Shown one piece after another: positions 10,934 through 22,144 of a stretch of 64,000 bases of DNA. This DNA comes from Bubalus kerabau (Eukaryota > Chordata > Mammalia > Artiodactyla > Bovidae): NCBI RefSeq assembly GCF_029407905.1, contig NC_073624.1:108190001-108254000 (forward strand), read 5' to 3'. The position numbers were made by a program, and so were the translations under genes. The notes beneath the pieces were generated by a model. It was given only the letters and a program-made list of their open reading frames with translations. It was not told the DNA's origin and ran no database searches. How positions within the stretch are numbered: the stretch's first letter is position 1; every line of letters begins with the position of its first letter.

Positions 10934-11510
10934 CAGTTCAGTTCAGTCATTCAGTCGTGTCTTTGCACTTCTTTGCGACCCTATGAACCGCAACATGCCA
11001 GGCCTTCCTGTCCATCACCAACTCCCGAAGTCCACCCAAACCCATGTCCATCGAGTTGATGATGCCATTCAACCATCTCATCCTCTGTCATCCCCTTCTC
11101 CTCCTGCACTCAATCTTTCCCAGCATCAGGGTCTTTTCAAATGAGTCAGCTCTTTGCATCAGGTGGCCAAAGTATTGGAGTTTCAGCTTCAGCATCAGTT
11201 CTTCCAATGAATATTCAGGACTTATCTCCTTTAGGATGGACTGGTTGGATCTCTTTGCAGTCCAAGGGACTCTCAAGAGTCTTCTCCAACACCACAGTTC
11301 AAAAGCATCAATTCTTCTGTGCTCAGCTTTCTTTATAGTCCAACTCTCACATCCATACATGACCACTGGAAAAACCATAGCCTTGACTAGACAGACCTTT
11401 ATTGACAAAGTAATGTCTCTGCTTTTCAATATGCTGTCTAGGTTGGTCATAACTTACCTTCCAAGGAGTAAGTGTCTTTTAATTTTATAGCTTTTAATTT
11501 CATATGCAAG
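10934..11510 (-). mobile_element. BovB 3' fragment with duplicated 5' edge
   Basis: Reverse BovB with TTCAG tail. The minus frame (11450 down to 11088) reads the C-terminal domain (VVMYGCESWTIKKAE). The TSD TGTACATT lies at 10926-10933 and 11511-11518. Near its 5' edge the block CTTTTAATTT occurs twice (about 11476 and 11491), suggesting a small duplication during insertion. Confidence 0.9.
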
Positions 11511-11518
11511 TGTACATT

Positions 11519-11849
11519 GCATAAATATATAAAGGATCTCATTGATGTCTTATAAATTTGTTGAACAATACTGCTTATTGTATTTTACTGAATTCTTTCA
11601 AAAACTTAAATTTACAGTTGTCAGAGAAATTATAAGTAGAAAAGTAATATCGCTGAAGATTTATATTTATATGTAATGATATATATATATATCCCTATAT
11701 AAATGGTTTTGTACCACATTAAACAAAATTTCTGGTTTAAATTCATCAGAATCACCTCAAATAAAAATTGAAATAATGCTATGTGTATGTTATTTCTACC
11801 TTTAAACTTTATCTCTAAAGCCTTTAGGGAAGCCCTTGTGGAATGCTCC
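11519..11849. other. unassigned AT-rich DNA
   Basis: Contains a short (AT)n run near 11679-11692. Nothing else is recognised. Confidence 0.4.
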
Positions 11850-12216
11850 AATGGTCGATTAACATATGGCAAAGGAGGCAAGAGCATATGATGGAGAAAA
11901 GACACTGTCTTCAGTAAGTGGTGCTAAAAAAACTGGACAATTACATGTAAAAGAATGAAACTAGAACGCTCCCTAACACCACACACACACAAAAATAACT
12001 CAAAATGTCTTAAAGACCTGAATGTAAAAGCTAGACTTTATAAAACTCTTAGAGGGAAACATAGGCAGAACACTCTTTGCCGTAAATCACAGCAAGATCT
12101 TTTTTGACCCATCTCCTAGAGTAATGAAAATAAAAATGAACAAATGGAACCTATTTAAATTTAAAAGTTTTACACAGCAAAGGAAATCATAAGATGAAAA
12201 GACAACCCTTAGAATG

Positions 12217-13482
12217 AAAGTCAAGTGGGCCATAGGAAGCAACATTATAAACAAAGCTAGTGGAGGTGATGGAATTCCGGTTGGGCTATTTCCAGTCCTA
12301 AAAGATGATGCTGTGAAAGTGCTGTGCTCAATATACCAACAAATTTGGAAAACTCAACAGTGGCCACAGGATTGGAAAAGGTCAGCTTTCATTCCAATCC
12401 CAAAGAAGAGCAATACCAGAGAATGTTCCAACTACCTCACAACAGCACTCATTTCACATGCTAGCAAAGTAATGCTCTCCAAGCTAGGCTACAACAGTAC
12501 ATGAACCGAGACTGTCCGGATGTTCAGGCTGGATTTAGAAAAAGCAGAGGAACCAGAGATCAAATTGCCAACATCAGTTGGATCATAGAAAAACCTAGAG
12601 AGTTCCAGGAAATATTTATTTCTGCTTCATATACTACCTTAAAGCCTTTTACTATGTGGATCACAACAAACTGGAAAATTCTTAAAGAGATGGAAATACC
12701 AGGCCACCTTACCTGGCCTCCTAAGTAATCTGTATGAAAGTCAAGAAGCAACAGTTAGAACCAGAGATGGAACAACAGACTGGTTATAAATTGGAGAAGG
12801 AGTACATCAAGACTATATACTATCACCCTGCTTATTTAACTTACATGCAGAGTGCATCATGAGAAATGTTGGGTTGGATAAAGCACAAGCTGGAGCCCAA
12901 GAAAATAAAGTCTGTCGCTGCATACATGTTGAGGTTTGATTGTAAACAGCAAAATTCTGTAGAGCAATTATCCTTCAATAAAAAATAAATTTAATAAAAG
13001 GCAGAGACATTACTTTGCTAGCAAAGGTCCATCTAGTCAAAGCTATGGTTTTTCCACTAGTCATGTGTGGATGTGAGAGTTGGACCATAAAGAAAGCTGA
13101 GTGCCAAAGAATTGGTGATTTGATTCTGGTGTTAGAGAAGACTCTTGAGAGTGCCTTGGATGCAAGGAGATCCAACCAGTCAATCCTAAAGGACATCAAT
13201 TCTGAATATTCATTGGAAGGACTGATGCTGAAGGTGAAGCTCCAATACTTTGGCCACCTGATGCAAAGAGCCAACTCATTAGAAAAGACTCTGATGCTGG
13301 GAAAGATTGAGGGCAGGAAGAAAAGGGGACGACAGAAGATGAGATGGTTGGATGGCATCATCAAGTTGATGGACATAAATTTGAGCAAGCTCGGGAAATG
13401 GTGAAGAACTGGGAAGCCTGGTGTGCTGTAGTTCAGGGAGTCACAAAGAGTAGGATGCGACTGAGTGAACAATAGCAACAAA
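12217..13482 (+). mobile_element. BovB fragment, internally deleted and rearranged
   Basis: Sense-strand BovB RT and C-terminal sequence: 'AAAGCTAGTGGAGGTGATGG', 'AGTGGCCACAGGATTGGAAA', 'GCAACAGTTAGAACCAGAGA'. The TSD AGAATG lies at 12211-12216 and 13483-13488, matching the L1 host sequence. Between about 12892 and 13000, the expected segment including the catalytic YADD region is replaced by a short inverted BovB piece plus an L1-like tail. Confidence 0.9.
12892..13000 (+). mobile_element. inverted BovB piece (29 bp) plus L1-like 3' tail
   Basis: 12892-12920 ('GGAGCCCAAGAAAATAAAGT') is BovB in the opposite orientation to its host. 12921-13000 ('TTCTGTAGAGCAATTATCCT', 'CAATAAAAAATAAATTTAAT') resembles a ruminant L1 3' end. 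BovB sense sequence resumes at 13001 with 'GCAGAGACATTACTTTGC'. Confidence 0.65.
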
Positions 13483-13752
13483 AGAATGGGAGAAAATATT
13501 TGCAACAAAGCAACTGATAAGGGATTAATCTCCTAAATACACAAACAGCTCATGCAGCTCAATATCAAAAAAAATAAATAACCCAAATAATAATAGGTTC
13601 AAAATAATAATAGGTTAAAATGTAAACAGACATTTTTCCAAAGAACATATGCACATACCCAACAAACACATGAAAAGACACTCAACATCACTAATTATTA
13701 GAGAAATGCAAATCAAAACTCCAATGAGGTATCATCTCACACCAGTCAGAAT

Positions 13753-13901
13753 TTTGTTTTTTAGTTTCTAAGTTGTGTCCAAATGTTTCTAAACTCCATA
13801 GACTGGAGCCTACCAGGCTCTTCTGTCCTTGGAATTTTCCAGCAAGTATCCTGCAGTATCCAGTAAGAATACTGGAGTGAGTTGCCATTTGCTTATCCAA
13901 T
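13753..13901 (-). mobile_element. BovA-type SINE fragment
   Basis: Reverse BovA body ('GAGCCTACCAGGCTCTTCTG', 'AAGAATACTGGAGTGAGTTG'). The TSD CAGTCAGAAT lies at 13743-13752 and 13902-13911, within L1. An internal partial repeat of 'CCAG(C/T)AAG' is visible. Confidence 0.9.
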
Positions 13902-14507
13902 CAGTCAGAATGGCCATCACCAAAAATCTCCAACCAAACATGCTGGTGATGGTGTGGAGAAATGGAAACCTTCTTACATTGTTGGTGGGAATGTAAATTG
14001 ATATAGTCAGTATGGAGAACAGTATTGAGGTTTCTTAAAAAACTGAAAATAGAACTACCGCATGACCTGGACATATACTAAAAGAAAACCATAATTCAAA
14101 AAAGCACATGCACTCTAATATTCATCAAAGCACTCTTTACAATAGCTAGGATATGGAAACAATCTAAATATCCATCAATAGAGGAATGGATAAAGAAGAT
14201 GTATCACATACATATGATGCAATATTACTCATCCATGAAAAGGAATGAAATTGTGCCATTTGCAGAGATATAGGTGGACCTAGAGAATCTCATACAGAGT
14301 GAAGATGTCCGAAAGGAAAAGACAAAGATTTCATGTTAACACATATATGTGGACTTTAGAAAAATTGTATAGATAATCGTATTTGCAAAGTAGAATCAGA
14401 GATACAGATGTAGAACGAATATATGGATACCAAGGGGGAAAGGCAAGGGGGTGGGAGGATGAATTGGGAGACTGGCGTTGACATATATACACTACTATGT
14501 ATACAAC

Positions 14508-14629
14508 TGGAGAAGGAAATGGCAACCCACTCCAGTATTCTTGCCTGGAGAATCCCATGGACAGAGGAGCCTGGTGGGCTACAGTCCACAGGGTCACAAA
14601 GAGTTGGACATGACTGAGTGACCTCACTG
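14508..14629 (+). mobile_element. BovA monomer SINE
   Basis: A single BovA unit (GGAGAAGGAAATGGCAACCC ... GACATGACTGAGTGACCTCA). A perfect 12-bp TSD, TATGTATACAAC, lies at 14496-14507 and 14630-14641 in the L1 3' UTR. Confidence 0.95.
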
Positions 14630-14785
14630 TATGTATACAACAGAGAACTAAGGAAAACCTACTGGATAGCACAGGGAACTCTACTTGGTTCTCTATGGTA
14701 GCCTAAATGGGAAGGAAAAGAGGGGATATACATATCAGCTGAAACCGATACAACAGTCTAAAGCAACTATACTTAAAAAAAAAAA

Positions 14786-15775
14786 ACCTTTTGAAAAAAC
14801 CAACTATTATTTGATGCTGAGATTTACAAACATTAACAATAAAATTATCTTTGAATTTATATACAATATAAAGTTTCCTATAGCTTGGCTGCCAGTATGT
14901 ACTCCCTGATGTAAATTCCTACACAAAATGCATTAGTTCTGTTTCCCCAAAAAGTAGATAGCCAGATGGAATGAGACATGTAAAGATTTATCGAGGAAAA
15001 CGGCTGTGGAGAATAGAGAGCAAGCTGGATAAACTTCAGACCACAGTGCACATCTGCCTTATGAAGGAGAATGAGAAGGAAGGAGGATGAGTAGGAAAAC
15101 TCTCGCATGATAGTACGGCTCTGAGAAAATTTTGTCCAGGGTAATGGTGAATGCCTGAGTCAAATTCACCTGCCAGAGCAATCTGGTTTCTCACAGGAAA
15201 TGTTCAGTGCCAGGATCCTGGTCTACTCACTAATTAGCTGGGAGCAGCTCTGCAGAAGAATGACTTTGTCATAGATGTGGAGCAGCAGTAGCTGGGACTG
15301 CTGGTCAACTATGTGCTTCCTAAAGCAGGAGATCTGAGTGGCTCATTTCCACGGCTATTCCTCATCATGTATTACATAGGGGGATTTTCTTTTCTGGAGA
15401 GGAGGATCTCTCTGATTCCTCTGAAGTGGTAGTTCAACTTCCTTTTCTTTGATGAAGAACTTGAATAGTGTTTGTTGCTTCTTTATTTCACAGGTTGACT
15501 TTTTTTTTTCATTATAAAGTACGGAACTTCTAGAACGCCATGGAAGAATTCCAATTATGTTTGGGTGCTTAAGATTTATCTCTATTATTTGCTTGAACTT
15601 TTGAGTGAACAATTTTATTCCTTCATCCTCTGCTGATCCTTGTATTCCCATCTTCCTGGTAATCTGCTTAGCTCAAGTTCCCCTTTATTTTATCCTAATT
15701 ACTATGACTATAATAATTGGGTAGAGAAAATTACTACAATGGTTAAGATCAGATGCCTTCTGTTTCTTTTGTGTT
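14786..15775. other. unassigned DNA, locally less AT-rich
   Basis: The part at about 14940-15360 has higher GC than its surroundings and contains 'GCTGGGAGCAGCTCTGCAGA'-like sequence that could be an old LTR, but no family is assigned. No convincing exon or ORF is found. Confidence 0.35.
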
Positions 15776-15915
15776 TAATAGATTATTTTATATAAGATAT
15801 AACAATTATATAATTATATAAATATATATGATTATCATATATCAATATAAATCATATAAAGATATAAAATTATATGATTTTTATTTAATATAATTTATTA
15901 TAATTATAGGTAATT
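15776..15915. repeat. AT low-complexity tract
   Basis: Almost pure A/T, with overlapping short palindromes built from ATAT and AATTATAT. It could form cruciforms. No other content. Confidence 0.85.
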
Positions 15916-15989
15916 TTTACATCAAAACTAGGATGAAAACCTTAAAAAGTGGTTATATAACTGAATTATATACAACTTGCTTTCCTCCA

Positions 15990-16204
15990 GCTTCCCTGGT
16001 GGATCAGACAGTAAAGAATCTTTCTGCAATGCAGGAGAACTGGGTTCAATTCCTGGGTTGGGAAGATTCCCTGGAGAAGACAATGGCAATGCACTCTAGT
16101 ATTCTTGGCAGGAAAATTCCATGGACAGAAGAACCTGGTGGGCTACAGTCCATGGGGTTGCAAAGAGTCAGACTGAAATGAGTGACTAACACTTTCACTT
16201 TTGT
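15990..16204 (+). mobile_element. Bov-tA SINE
   Basis: tRNA head from CTTCCCTGGTGGATCAGACA, BovA body, tail 'ACTAACACTTTCACTTTTG'. The TSD TTTCCTCCA lies at 15981-15989 and 16205-16213. Confidence 0.95.
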
Positions 16205-16213
16205 TTTCCTCCA

Positions 16214-17289
16214 ACTGTGTCTAAAAATAAAATACATTTTCCAAGAGAAGTAATCCTTGTTATAATGTAAAACTTGGTTGTATTGATATTTAAAGATCTC
16301 TGGATTTATAATGATGCATGCATTATAAAAATGCATGACTTTTATTGTTCATTGTTTTAATTGCCATAAGATTATGTCATGGCACATACCAATAAAAAGA
16401 GTTACTGTTAATTTCTTATAAGCTTTAAACTGAAAAAAGGAATCATATAACTCCTTTTCTATGATATATGTTTTATCCAATTTGAAAATGTGGCTGAAGT
16501 ATAATTTGCTTACAGCTGGGTGATTTGTAATTATTTATCAGTTGGGACCTTCTTCACATTTATTAAAGCAATATATTTAATAAATTCTCAACAAATTCTG
16601 CATTGGGAAGAATATGGATAATTTTCTATCCAGTGAAAATTAGATATCTTCATCTTAGGAAACATTTTACCCAAAGCTAAAATATATTTTTGATTTTATA
16701 CTTTTCTTAATTTTTCTTTATTATTTTAAGTATATTATGGGAATCCTCATTGTAATTTTGTTCCAAGTTTGCCTGCTTTTAAACCAGTTAAATCAGCAGT
16801 AATCAACTGTAATTTTTTTTTGTATTTTTATATGTATTAGTTGTGATGATATATGATCTAACTCCAAATCTGCTTTCCCTTTTACATAAAGTCATGTTTA
16901 AATTTTAGCATAATAAAATTCAAGTTTCCTCTACAATCAACAATAACTGAGTATAATTCATCTATTAACATGTAGGGAAAGAAATGTATAAAATTTAGGA
17001 TGATTTCATTAAAGTGCAACTTGTGTGTTTTTCTTTTCGATTGGCTAAAACATAGATGTGAGGCTAGAACATCCAACTTGAACTTGAGGGAATATGAGGT
17101 TTGCCCAGTGAAGCAAATAAAGTTATATCCTTTAGGGCTTTGTGGAACACAGCCTTTAATATCTGCTCTGAAGTTATCTTTTCTCTCAACAAATAGTGAT
17201 GAATTAGAAACAAATATACTTTATTCTCCTATCTTCATTTTCATTTTGTATACCTATCTTAAATATGTCTATCAGAATAAATATTGATT
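16214..17289. other. unassigned AT-rich DNA
   Basis: No gene or named repeat is recognised in about 1.1 kb. ORFs are short and lack any recognisable motif. Confidence 0.4.
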
Positions 17290-17475
17290 AAAAGTACAGA
17301 CTTTGAGCCAGACTTCTAAAATTAATTTCTGCTCTAACATGTAATAGCTATAAAAACTTGGGCAAGATATTATGCCTACTGTGTCTCAGGTTTCTCATTG
17401 AAAAAGTAAAGTTAACACTAATAACCAACTCATTAAATTGGTGTAAATATTTAAAATATTGCTTTGCACATATTA
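17290..17475 (+). mobile_element. MIR SINE
   Basis: Diverged MIR core and flanks: 'GAGCCAGACTTCTAAAATTA', 'TAGCTATAAAAACTTGGGCA', 'GTCTCAGGTTTCTCATTGAA'. An ancient mammalian tRNA-derived SINE. Confidence 0.8.
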
Positions 17476-17960
17476 GTTTCTTCTTTTTCTTCCTCCCCCA
17501 TTCTCTTCTTTCTCTTCATTCTTATTCTTATTCAGCAGTTGTTTTCAAAATATATTGGTATACAAAATGATCAAATTTATAATATGAAGAATATATAGAT
17601 GACATAAATTTTGATAACTTCTATTAACTACTTTGGGTATTTCTAGTTATTCATTTATTTAGTTATTCAAGAAATACTGTTGAAAACTTCATGTGTAATA
17701 ACAAAATTAAATTGGAAAAATAATTATCTTGTACTACTTTCTTAGAGTTTTACAAAGTAAGAGCTTTTTCTTATTAATATGTTTTGCATTTTCTGCAATG
17801 AATAAATATATATATGCATATATAGGCAACACAACATTAAAAGACTGTGCATGCATTTTAAATTGAATTTTTATTAAATTACATTAAAATTCACATGTGA
17901 AAATTGTTCTTAAATTGATTGTTTTTTGCTACCACACTCTTATGCCAGAAATAATCTAAT
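17476..17960. other. unassigned AT-rich DNA
   Basis: A pyrimidine-rich run lies at 17480-17525 and a short TATATATGCATATATA palindrome near 17808-17824. Nothing else is recognised. Confidence 0.4.
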
Positions 17961-18776
17961 TCAGCTCAGTTCAGTCTCTCAGTCATGTCCAACTCTTTGC
18001 GACCCTGTGAAATGCAGCACACCAGGAAACCCTGTCCATCACCAACTCCCGGAGTCCGCCCAAATCCATGTCCATTGAGTCAGTGATGCCATCCAACAAT
18101 CTCATCCTTTGTCCTCCCCTTCTTATCCTGCCCTCAATCTTTCCCAGCATCAGGAACTTTTCCAATGAGTCAACTCTTTGCATGAGGTGGCCAAATTATT
18201 GGAGTTTCAACTTCAACATCAGTCCTTCCAGTGAACACCCAGGACTGATCTCCTTTAGGATGGACTGATTGGATCTCCTTGCAGTCCAAGGGACTCTCAA
18301 GAGTCTTCTCCAACACCACAGTTCAAAAGCATCAATTCTTTGGTTCTCAGCTTTCTTCACAGTCCAACTCTCATATCCATACATGACCACTGGAAGAACC
18401 ATAGCCTTGACTAGACGGACCTTTGTTGGCAAAGTAATATCTCTGCTTTTCAATATGCTGTCTAGGTTGGTCATACCTTTCCTTCTAAGGAGTAAATGTC
18501 TTTTAATTTCAAGGCTACAATCACCATCTGCAGTGATTTTGGAGCCCAGAAAAATAAAGTCTGACACTGTTTCCACTGTTTCCCCATCTATTTGCTATGA
18601 AGTGATGGGACTGGATGCCATGATCTTAGTTTTTGAATGTTGAGCTTTAAGCCAACTTTTTCACTCTCCTCTTTCACTTTCATCAAGAGGCTTTTTAGTT
18701 CCTCTTAAGTTTCTGCCATAAGGGAGGTGTCATCTGCATATCTGTGGTTATTGATATTTCTCCCGGAAATCTTGAT

Positions 18777-20070
18777 TCAAGTCTGTGCTTCCTCCAGCCC
18801 AGCATTTCTCATGATGTACTCTGCATATAAGTTAAATAAGCAGGGTGACAATATACAGTCTTGAGGTACTCCTTTTCCTATTTGGAACCAGTCTGTTGTT
18901 CCACATCTGGTTCTAACTGTTGCTTCCTGACCTGCATATAGGTTTCTCAAGAGGCAGGTCAGGTGGCCTGGTATCCCATCTCTTTCAGAATTTTCCACAG
19001 TTTATTGTGATCCACGCAGTCAAAGATTTGGCATAGTTAATAAAGCAGAAATAGATGTTTTTCTGGAACTCTCTTGCTTTTTCGATGATCCAGCGTATGT
19101 TGACAATATGATCTCTGGTTCCTCTGCCTTTCCTAAAACCAGCTTGAACATCTGGAAGTTCATGGTTCATGTATTGCTGAAGCATGGCTTGGAGAATTTG
19201 AGCATTACTTTACTAGCGTGTGAGATGAGTGCAATTGTGCAGTAGTCTGAGCATTATTTGGCATTGACTTTTTTTGGGATTGGAATTAAAACTGACCTTT
19301 TCCAGTCCTGTGGCCACTGCTGAGTTTTCCAGATTTGCTGGCATATTGCGTACAGCACTTTCACAGGATCATCTTTCAAGATTTGAAGTAGCTCAACTGG
19401 AATTCCATCACCTCCACTAGCTTTGTTCATAGTGACGCTTTCTAAGGCCCACTTGACTTCACATTCCAGGATGTGTGGCTCTAGGTGAGTGATCACACCA
19501 CAGTGATTATCTGGGTTGTGAAGATTTTTTTTGTACAGTTCTTCTGTGTATTTTGCCACCTCTTCTTAATATCTCCTGCTTCTGTTAGGTCCATACCATT
19601 TCTGTCCTTTATTGAGCCCATCTCTGCATAAAATGTTCCCTTGTTATCTCTAATTTTCTTGACGAAACCTCTTGTCTTTCCCATTCTATTGTTTTCCTTT
19701 ATTTCTTTGCATTGATCACTGAGGAAGGCTTTCTTATCTCTCTTTGCTATTCTTTGGAACTCTGCATTCAAATGGGTATATCTTTCCTTTTCTCCTTTGA
19801 TTTTTGCTTCCCTTCTTTTCATAGCTATTTGTAAGGCCACCTCAGACAACCATATTGCTTTTTTGCATTTCTTTTTCTTGGGGATGGTCTTAATCCCTGT
19901 CTCCTGTACAATGTCACAAACCTCTGTCCATATTTCATCAGGCACTCTGTCTAACATATCTAGTCCCTTAAATCTATTTCTCACTTCCACTGTATAGTCA
20001 TAAGGGATTTGATGTAGGTCATACCTGAATGGTCTAGTGGTTTTCCCCACTTCCTTCAATTTAAGTCTGA
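18777..20070 (-). pseudogene. BovB reverse transcriptase remnant
   Basis: Broken BovB ORF in at least three open pieces. The region 20070 to about 19560 covers the linker (ETGIKTIPKKKKCKKA, NAEFQRIAKRDKKAF). 19559-19254 covers an early RT block (NKASGGDGIPVELLQ, WPQDWKRSVLIPIPKK). 18998-18777 covers RT (FQIGKGVPQDCILSPCLFNL; intact relatives have QGC here). Frameshifts separate the pieces, so no enzyme could be made. Confidence 0.9.
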
Positions 20071-20082
20071 ATTTGGAAATAA

Positions 20083-20359
20083 GGCGGAGAAGGCAATGGC
20101 ACCCCACTCCAGTACTCTTGCCTGGAAAATCCATGGATGGAGGATACTGGTAGGCTGCAGTCCATGGGGTCACTAGGAGTCGGACACAACTGAGCAACTT
20201 CATCTTCACTTTTCTCTTTCATGCATTGGAGAAGGAAATGGCAACCCACTCCAGTATTCTTGCCTGGAGAATCGCAGGGACAGCGGAGCCTGGTGGGCTG
20301 CAATCTATGGGGTCACACAAAGCTGGACACGACTGAAGCGACTTAGCAGCAGTAGCAGC
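20083..20359 (+). mobile_element. BOV-A2 SINE (dimer)
   Basis: Two BovA units, tail 'TTAGCAGCAGTAGCAGC'. A perfect 12-bp TSD, ATTTGGAAATAA, lies at 20071-20082 and 20360-20371, made of BovB sequence. It therefore post-dates the BovB it sits in. Confidence 0.97.
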
Positions 20360-20815
20360 ATTTGGAAATAAAGAGTTCATGATCTGAGCCACAGTCAGTT
20401 CCCAGTCTTGTTTTTGCTGACTGTATAGAGCTTCCCCATCTTTGGCTGCAGAGAATATAATCAATCTGATTTCGGTGCTGACCATCTGGTGATGTCCATG
20501 TGTAGAGTCTTCTCTTGTGTTGTTGGAAGAGGGTGTTTGTTATGACCAGTGCGTTCTCTTGGCAGAACTCTATTAGCCTTTGCCCTGCTTCATTCTGTAC
20601 TCCAATGCCAAATTTGCCTATTACTCCAGGTGTTTCTTGACTTCCTACTTTAGCATTCCAGTCCTCTATAATGAAAAGGACATCTTTTTGGGGGTGTTAG
20701 TTCTATAAGGGCTTGTAGGTCTTCATAGCACTATTCAACTTCAGCTTCTTCAGCGTTACTGGTCAGGACATAGACTTGGATTACCATGATATTGAATGGT
20801 TTGTCTTGGAAATGA

Positions 20816-21473
20816 ATTGGTTATATGTTAAACTTAAAAATAAAAGAGAAAGCTTTAGAAACTAAAGTGACAATAGTCTGCACTTTTAAAAATGTAGAGC
20901 TTCTGGTTTAACTTAATCATAGCCTATTTGGGTGTCTTATTTATTTAAAATTCAGAAAACACAGCTGTTAGATATGTGTCTTCTTCACTCCATTCCTTAA
21001 GGACATACTGCTTATCACACGTCTCATCAAAATTACTCTGGCAAGCCATTATGAGATATATCCTAGCTTTTGTACTTTTAAGTGTATTTTATTTTTTTAT
21101 CAGACCTTCAACAGGTAGACACACTTGTTTTTACTTTTATAATAAAGTATCCCTAAAATATAGATATGATGCATGATACTAATGTACTTTTAATAATAGT
21201 ATTATACATTATTAAAATAATTATTCCTAGATTTTTAAAATATCATTATAAAGAAATTAGTTTTTTTCATATTACAGAGGAAAACTAGTTGTGATCATGC
21301 TTATATAAAAGCATAAATCATATTTTATTTGAAGTATATAGTTTTATTGTAGTGCATATGAAATAATGTGTTTGAAATAACTAGGATGAGAAGGAAAGAA
21401 ACTTATTGGCCAGTCTGTGCATATTTCCTTATCATGCTTAAAAAGTGGTTTGAAAATGTTTTATTGACAATCT
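20816..21473. other. unassigned AT-rich DNA
   Basis: No gene or named repeat is recognised between the two BovB copies. Confidence 0.4.
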
Positions 21474-21482
21474 ATGGCAAAT

Positions 21483-22135
21483 ATGGTCCCATCGCTTCAT
21501 GGCAAATAGATGGGGAAACAGTGGAAACAGTCAGACTTTATTTTGCTGGGCTCCAAAATCACAGATGGTGATTGCAGCCATGAAATTAAAAGATGCTTAC
21601 TCTTTAAAAGAAAAGTTATGACCAACCTAGACAGCATATTCAAAAGCAGAGACATTACTTTGCCAACAAAGGTCCATCTAGTCAAGGCTATGGTTTTTCC
21701 AGTGGTCATGTATGGATGTGAGAGTTAGACTGTGAAGAAGGCTGAGCACCAAAGAATTGATGATTTTGAATTGTGGTATTGGAGAAGACTCTTGAGAGTC
21801 CCTTGGACTGCAAGGAGATCCAACCAGTCCATTCTAAAGGAGATCGGTCCTGGGTGTTCTTTGGAAGGACTGATGCTAAAGCTGAAACTCCAGTACTTTG
21901 GCCACCTCATGCGAAGAGTTGACTCATTGAAAAAGACTCTGATGCTGGGAGGGATTGGGGGCAGGAGGAGAAGGGGACGACAGAGGATGAGATGGCTGGA
22001 TGGCCTCACCGACTCGATGGACGTGAGTTTGAGTGAATTCCAGGAGTTGGTGATGGACAGGGAGGCCTGGCGTGCTGCGATTCATGGGGTCACAAAGAGT
22101 CGGACATGACTGAGTGACTGAACTGAACTAAACTG
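21483..22135 (+). mobile_element. BovB 3' fragment
   Basis: Sense BovB C-terminal region ending in the AACTGAACT-type tail. The TSD ATGGCAAAT lies at 21474-21482 and 22136-22144. The frame at 21732-22109 retains a clean C-terminal stretch (RIDDFELWYWRRLLRVPW through AAIHGVTKSRT), but a stop (TAG) lies just upstream, after YGCES. Confidence 0.95.
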
Positions 22136-22144
22136 ATGGCAAAT

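Larger units (their letters stand above)
11850..14785 (+). mobile_element. cetartiodactyl L1 3' half, interrupted by three insertions
   Basis: Long co-linear match to the artiodactyl L1 ORF2 end and 3' UTR: 'GTAAGTGGTGCTAAAAAAAC', 'ACACTCTTTGCCGTAAATCA', 'AAGGGATTAATCTCCTAAAT', 'GTTGGTGGGAATGTAAATTG', 'AATGGATAAAGAAGATGTAT', ending in poly(A) near 14774. It hosts a BovB (12217-13482), a BovA piece (13753-13901) and a BovA monomer (14508-14629). The ORF is broken throughout. Confidence 0.9.
17961..20815 (-). mobile_element. long 5'-truncated BovB, split by BOV-A2
   Basis: Reverse BovB from the AGTTC tail through the C-terminal domain, reverse transcriptase and the distal endonuclease region, stopping near 20815 within the endonuclease-coding part. 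About 2.58 kb after removing the BOV-A2 (20083-20359). The reading frame is broken repeatedly, including around the YADD box. Confidence 0.95.

Noticed and set aside
14356..14672. Overlapping ORFs on both strands near 14.4-14.7 kb
   Set aside because: They are read-throughs of a BovA SINE and the L1 3' UTR. BovA routinely gives ORFs on several frames.
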